A DNA stretch of 9,506 nucleotides, taken from NCBI GenBank assembly GCA_035648595.1, contig DASRLH010000450.1, positions 1-9,506 on the forward strand. The letters are read 5' to 3'. This DNA is from RYN-428 sp035648595. Its GTDB lineage: Bacteria; Planctomycetota; Phycisphaerae; Tepidisphaerales; Tepidisphaeraceae. This document shows, piece by piece, positions 6,119 through 9,506 of the stretch. The stretch's first letter is position 1; every line of letters starts with the position of its first letter. The position numbers were made by a program, and so were the translations under genes. The notes below the pieces were generated by a model. It was not told the DNA's origin. It did not search any database and saw only the letters and a program-made list of their open reading frames with translations.

Positions 6119-7171
6119 ATGCGGATCCCTTCGCCCCTCGATCCTGATTCGCCGGCGGTCTCTTCGTATTCCGACGTGGACGCCGCTAAATTTTTGGGCG
6201 AAACCTGCCATCAGCTTCGCGGGGAACTCAAGAAAGTCATCGTCGGCCAGGATCGGGTGATCGAGGAATTGCTGATCGCGATTTTCGCGCGCGGACATTG
6301 CATCATGCAGGGCGTGCCGGGCTTGGCCAAGACGATGCTGGTCTCGACGCTTGCCCAATCGATGGACCTGCGATTCCAACGCATCCAGTTCACGCCGGAT
6401 TTGATGCCCTCGGATATCACCGGCACCGACATTTTGCAGGAAGACCCGGAGACCGGCCGCCGGCGGTTCGAGTTTCTGCCCGGTCCCGTTTTCGCGAACA
6501 TCATTCTGGCCGATGAGATCAACCGCACTCCGCCCAAGACGCAGGCCGCGCTGCTTCAGGCGATGCAGGAAAACCAGGTGACGGCCGGCAGCCATACCCT
6601 CGATTTGCCCGTGCCGTTTTTCGTGCTGGCCACGCAAAACCCGATTGAACAGGAGGGGACTTATCCGCTGCCGGAAGCGCAACTCGACCGCTTTATGTTC
6701 ATGGTGATGGTGAATTATCCAAAGCGCGACGAGGAACTGGAGGTGCTCAAGCGCACGACAGGCGTTGCCGACCCCAAGATCAAGAAGATCATCAACGCCC
6801 GGCGGATTCTGGAGCTTCAGGATATCGTCCGCCGGGTCCCGGTCGGAGACCACGTCTACACCTTCGCCCTCGACCTGATCCGCGCCACCCGCCCCAACGA
6901 ACCGGGCGCCGGAGACTTCGTCCGCCATTGGCTCAGCTGGGGCGCCGGCCCGCGCGCCGGTCAATATCTCATTTTGGCCTCAAAGGCCCGCGCGCTCATG
7001 CTCGGCAGATTGTTCGTGACGATCGAAGACGTCGAAGCCGTCGCCCCGCCGGTCTTGCGCCACCGGATCGTCCCCAACTTCAACGCCGAGGCCGAGGGAA
7101 TCTCCGTTGAGCAGATCATCGAAAAAGTGCTCGCCCTCGTTCCACGAGGCAAAGGCGACCGGCTTCTGTGA
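6119..7171 (+). CDS. MoxR-family AAA+ ATPase
   Basis: 350 residues, normal for the family. Motifs in order: VIVGQDRVIEELLIAIFARGHCIMQ (about 40-64), Walker A GVPGLAKT (65-72), the MoxR stretch FTPDLMPSDITGTDI (91-105), Walker B IILADEINR (128-136) with PPKTQAALLQAMQE following, sensor 1 FFVLATQNPIEQEGTYPLPE (167-186), and arginine finger region AQLDRFM (187-193). The C-terminal lid ends near FVTIEDVEAVAPPVLRHRI. Family knowledge: MoxR ATPases act as chaperones, usually with a von Willebrand factor A-domain or DUF58 partner, in envelope protein or metal-centre assembly. No such partner follows here; the next gene is convergent. The ATG at 6119 is chosen because GGGA (6108-6111) lies seven bases upstream and the conserved core starts soon after. 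It probably shares a transcript with the two upstream genes. Confidence 0.95.
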   Translation: MRIPSPLDPDSPAVSSYSDVDAAKFLGETCHQLRGELKKVIVGQDRVIEELLIAIFARGHCIMQGVPGLAKTMLVSTLAQSMDLRFQRIQFTPDLMPSDITGTDILQEDPETGRRRFEFLPGPVFANIILADEINRTPPKTQAALLQAMQENQVTAGSHTLDLPVPFFVLATQNPIEQEGTYPLPEAQLDRFMFMVMVNYPKRDEELEVLKRTTGVADPKIKKIINARRILELQDIVRRVPVGDHVYTFALDLIRATRPNEPGAGDFVRHWLSWGAGPRAGQYLILASKARALMLGRLFVTIEDVEAVAPPVLRHRIVPNFNAEAEGISVEQIIEKVLALVPRGKGDRLL

Positions 7172-7209
7172 CGCGATCGGCGCATTTCGGAACGCGAGAC
7201 GGGAAGAAT

Positions 7210-7368
7210 CGCGCGGAGATCCAGAGGCGCAAAGACGCGGAGACATGCGCGGAATCATTCAATGGCTCTTTATTGGAGGGCCGGCGCAACAATTCAGAAT
7301 CGAGAGTTCAGTATTCGGTTCTGAGCCAACAACTGCTCTGAATCTCTGCGTCTCGGTCACTCTGCGCG
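7210..7368. repeat. degenerate inverted repeat of cgcagag/ctctgcg type between convergent genes
   Basis: The left arm (7210-7235, cgcgcggagatccagaggcg onward) and right arm (7343-7368, reading tctctgcgtctc) are reverse complements at 19 of 26 positions. Shorter words such as gacgcggaga (7234-7243) repeat the motif. The centre has a second pairing between ttcagaa and ctctgaa words. The gap 7172-7424 has no coding sequence I can support; the open reading frame across it has the composition of translated repeat. From memory, similar words recur in intergenic DNA of planctomycetes and other bacteria. It could assist transcription termination at the convergent ends of moxR and efp, but no U-tract terminator is clear. 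Confidence 0.6.
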
Positions 7369-7424
7369 TATCTTACTCGGATTTGAACCAAGGCACGTCG
7401 GAAAAATGACGCGATGCCGGGCGA

Positions 7425-7979
7425 TCAAGCTCGGCTCAGGTAGCCGCCGGATTCGGTGCTCACGCGGATGGTTTCGCCGATTTCGATGAATGGCGGCACG
7501 CGGGTCTTGAGGCCGGTTTCCAACTCAGCGTCTTTCATCTGATTGGTCGCGGTGGCGCCCTTGATGCCCGGCGCCGTGTCCACGATCTTCAGGTCAACCG
7601 TCTTGGGGAGGTCGTAGCTCACGATGGCGCCGTGATGGAAGAGGGCAGTAAGCTGGGTATTGGGCTTGAGATATTTGATATCGTCGCCGAATACGTCCTT
7701 GGCGATGGAGTTCTGGTCGTAGGTTTCCAGGTCCATCAGAATATGCCCGTCGGCATCGCTGTAGAGATATTCAACCTGCCGATTGTCCAGGGTGGTGGTC
7801 TCGATGTCGTCGGTTGCGCCCACGCGTTTATCGATGATGGTTCCCTTGGCGACATCGCGCATCTTGAACTGCACCTTCGCCCGGAGGTTGCCGGGGGTAT
7901 TGTGGTCGGCGTTGGTCACAACATATAGCTTGCTGTCGAATATGACGGCGGTGCCCTTACGGATTTCGCTTGCTCGCAT
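7425..7979 (-). CDS. efp: elongation factor P with non-canonical modification loop
   Basis: 184 residues, normal length. The order is an N-terminal KOW-like domain (about 1-64), a central OB domain (about 65-125) and a C-terminal OB domain (about 126-184) with the signature LPKTVDLKIVDTAPGIKGAT and AELETGLKTRVPPFI. EF-P binds between ribosomal P and E sites and relieves stalling at polyproline. In most bacteria a Lys or Arg at the loop tip (E. coli Lys34, in PGKG) is post-translationally modified and contacts the CCA end of P-site tRNA. Here the loop is NTPGNLRAK and the aligned residue is Asn31, with Arg33 two residues on. The start at 7979 is chosen over the longer open frame because of AAGGA about nine bases upstream and the match to family N-termini (MRASEIRKG). 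Similar PGN-type loops occur, from memory, in some PVC-group bacteria. Identification is secure. Confidence 0.94.
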   Translation of the reverse strand: MRASEIRKGTAVIFDSKLYVVTNADHNTPGNLRAKVQFKMRDVAKGTIIDKRVGATDDIETTTLDNRQVEYLYSDADGHILMDLETYDQNSIAKDVFGDDIKYLKPNTQLTALFHHGAIVSYDLPKTVDLKIVDTAPGIKGATATNQMKDAELETGLKTRVPPFIEIGETIRVSTESGGYLSRA

Positions 7980-8082
7980 GGTATCTGTCCTTCGTTTCGA
8001 TCCGAAATTGTCCAACCGCAGCGCTGTCGCGACCGCTGCCTTTGCATTTCGCATTACGTCTGAAATGGCTAAAAGGTCGGGG

Positions 8083-8111
8083 AATGTACACGGGCAGAGC
8101 CGGACCGTCAA
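8083..8111 (-). promoter_or_regulatory. candidate sigma70-type promoter of efp
   Basis: On the minus strand TTGACG (8111-8106) and TACATT (8088-8083) are separated by exactly 17 bases, matching consensus at 5/6 and 4/6. Transcription would begin near 8076, giving a leader of about 97 bases. It indicates that efp is expressed separately from the gene upstream, which ends at 8216. I saw no riboswitch-like structure in the leader. Confidence 0.5.
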
Positions 8112-8215
8112 CGCGGGATCGGACGTTGTTTACCCGCCATCCGTAAAAACTAAGATGCGTGGGTGAGAAACATTCATAGACCGGCAGTTCATTGAACCTT
8201 GGGTGGTGTGAATCG

Positions 8216-9505
8216 CTATCCCCCCTGAGGAACACTGCGGTCGTGAATATCGACCAGCGCCCACCCATGCGCCCCGTCGTTGAGGACGGCACCGCAAAAC
8301 TCGCATGCGTTGGCCGCGCTGTCGGAGGCAGGGGCTCCGCAGTTGGGGCAGTGGGCGGAGGAGATTCCCTTGCCGGCGTCGGTTGCCGCGCCCGGTTGGC
8401 GCCAAAGCACAAACTGCGAATAGGTAAGCTGATCTCGCGCAATCATCCGCAACGGCTTGCCCGCCGCAGCGGCAACGCGGGTGCCGGTCCAGCGGATTTC
8501 GATCATCCCCCGATCTCCCCGCGCGTCGCTCGATACGCCGCGTAATTGCACCGAGCCCACCGCGCAATCCATGAAGAACTGCCGCTCGCCGTCCGCGCCT
8601 GGCCGCAGGGTCGGAGCGTACTTCTGGCAGAAATCATCCGTTGCCATTTTCCGCAGCGGGTCGATCCTGGCGACGCGATCAGCCGTCGCCTTCCTCCAGA
8701 ATAGGACCGACGCCCGATCCTCCATTTCGACGGCGTTAAAGCCAGGATCGCGGGCCCGCAGCGCATCGGCGCCCGGCACGTTGTCATGGCGGGTTCCCTG
8801 CCATTCCTCGGCTTGCGTGATCTCCGAAAGCACCCAGTCATACTCGCCGCTTCGCAACAGCGCTTTGCAATGCGTGCAGTTCGCCGACTGATTCAATTCG
8901 ATGGGCGCGCCGCAGTTGGGGCATTGCCCTTCGATCAGCCCCGGCCGGCCCGCCTGCGTGAGCGCGCCGCGCCGGCGCAAAAACGACCAGATCTCAACAA
9001 ACTCATTGGGAACGCTGGGCCCGGGCGCGGGTTTTCCATCGGCAAGCGACACTCGGTAATCTCGGGCGGCGGCGTGAATCTTCACGGATAATTCGTCGAA
9101 CAACCCGTCGGTCTCAAACTCCGCGAACGCGATATTGATCACGCGCAAATTGTCGAGTTGATCGCGCCATCCCTGCGATTTCTGCTCGGCAAACTGAAGG
9201 GTAAAGCGCTCGTGAACGCCGTCGGAAATGAACGGGCGAACCTCGCTTAGTTTCTGCCGGCACCAGGCATCCTGTATTTTCACGAATGCCGTGTTCACGC
9301 GCTGAAAAAACGCCTGATCGTCGAACGCTGGATCGTGCTGATGAAGCCCTTGGAGAACATCCTGGCGCGCCATCCCGGCCATCGGGGCCATGGCGGGCGG
9401 ATAGGCCCCGCTCGTCGGGCCGCCCGCGTTTTGCCGCCGGTACAGCACATACAGGATGATGCCGACAACGATGAGCGGTATGGTGATGGCGGGGTAGTTG
9501 AGCAG
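8216..9505 (-). CDS. membrane-anchored protein with two Tim44-like/zinc-ribbon units (5' end outside window)
   Basis: The frame is open to the right edge, so the start is missing; 429 residues are visible. It begins with a transmembrane segment (about 6-22, AITIPLIVVGIILYVLY) followed by basic residues and a Gly/Pro/Met-rich linker. A Tim44-like domain (about 59-180) reads DPAFDDQAFFQRVNTAFVKI, then AWCRQKLSEVRPFISDGVHE. A four-cysteine zinc ribbon follows, CPNC...CTHC (195-213). A second, more diverged copy of the same unit follows: a DPGFNAVEMEDRASVLFWRK domain (about 253-370) and a zinc ribbon CPNC...CEFC (386-404). Each ribbon is followed by a related tail (YDWVLSEI and HGWALVDI). Tim44-like domains in bacteria are found in membrane-associated proteins of poorly known role; partner proteins and function here are unknown. 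It ends TAG and is separated from efp by 236 bases, with efp having its own promoter. Confidence 0.82.
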   Translation of the reverse strand: MLNYPAITIPLIVVGIILYVLYRRQNAGGPTSGAYPPAMAPMAGMARQDVLQGLHQHDPAFDDQAFFQRVNTAFVKIQDAWCRQKLSEVRPFISDGVHERFTLQFAEQKSQGWRDQLDNLRVINIAFAEFETDGLFDELSVKIHAAARDYRVSLADGKPAPGPSVPNEFVEIWSFLRRRGALTQAGRPGLIEGQCPNCGAPIELNQSANCTHCKALLRSGEYDWVLSEITQAEEWQGTRHDNVPGADALRARDPGFNAVEMEDRASVLFWRKATADRVARIDPLRKMATDDFCQKYAPTLRPGADGERQFFMDCAVGSVQLRGVSSDARGDRGMIEIRWTGTRVAAAAGKPLRMIARDQLTYSQFVLWRQPGAATDAGKGISSAHCPNCGAPASDSAANACEFCGAVLNDGAHGWALVDIHDRSVPQGG

Positions 9506-9506
9506 G

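Noticed and set aside
5981..6964. 327-codon open reading frame on the minus strand opposite moxR
   Set aside because: It mirrors a strongly conserved MoxR gene and has no recognisable domain.
7376..7392. Minus-strand CTTGG-TTCAAAT-CCGAG, a well-formed tRNA T-arm
   Set aside because: The five-base stem (one G-T pair) and loop fit a T-arm, but no acceptor, D-arm or anticodon arm can be placed around it and no integrase is near. Chance or a tRNA remnant; a tRNAscan search of the flanks would settle it.
7107..7409. 100-codon open reading frame across the end of moxR and the repeat region
   Set aside because: The first part is an out-of-frame copy of moxR and the rest translates intergenic repeat, so it is not a gene.
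7979..8111. Longer efp reading frame starting at a TTG at 8111
   Set aside because: The extra 44 residues do not resemble EF-P, and the TTG is part of the proposed -35 element; the ATG at 7979 has a ribosome site and the family N-terminus.
8180..8200. GTTCA/TGAAC palindrome after the Tim44-like gene
   Set aside because: The loop would be one base and no U-tract follows, so it is not a credible terminator.

Overview
The window is GC-rich, densely coded bacterial chromosome. I would place it in the Planctomycetota or a near PVC relative, with moderate confidence and by inference only. The reasons are the elongation factor P with a PGNLR loop, a GspI/J/K-like prepilin set, an ECF sigma factor with a basic, proline-rich N-terminal extension, a Tim44-like/zinc-ribbon membrane protein, and degenerate inverted-repeat sequence in the three main intergenic gaps. 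No phage, transposase, CRISPR, rRNA or complete tRNA was seen.

Layout, left to right. (1) Plus strand, 2-1432: a lipoprotein related to M48 metallopeptidases whose HExxH motif reads HAYAH, so it is probably catalytically dead; it enters from beyond the left edge. A small three-helix membrane protein follows. (2) 1433-1644: a convergent gap with a long inverted repeat built on an aaatccgaa word. (3) Minus strand, 4098 to 1645: a tightly coupled three-gene prepilin operon: a GspI/PilV-like protein, a PilX/GspK-like protein with a Gly/Ser/Asn/Thr-rich repetitive body, and a GspJ/PilW-like protein. These look like the minor (tip) subunits of a type II secretion or type IV pilus-like fibre. (4) 4099-4325: a divergent gap with a heptamer repeat array and a plausible sigma70-type promoter. 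(5) Plus strand, 4326-7171: an ECF sigma factor, a single-pass membrane protein with cytoplasmic and extracytoplasmic parts (possible non-canonical anti-sigma or sensor), and a MoxR AAA+ ATPase, probably one operon. (6) 7172-7424: a convergent gap with a third degenerate inverted repeat. (7) Minus strand: elongation factor P with Asn where most EF-Ps carry the modified Lys/Arg, preceded by a good promoter. Upstream of it is a membrane-anchored protein made of two copies of a Tim44-like plus zinc-ribbon unit, cut by the right edge.

The genes fall into separate modules (envelope lipoprotein, pilus tip, sigma/membrane/MoxR regulation, translation factor), with no sign of one integrated new system. 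The most unusual points are the dead M48 active site, the EF-P modification-site substitution, the duplicated Tim44/zinc-ribbon protein, and the possible sigma/membrane-protein/MoxR switch.
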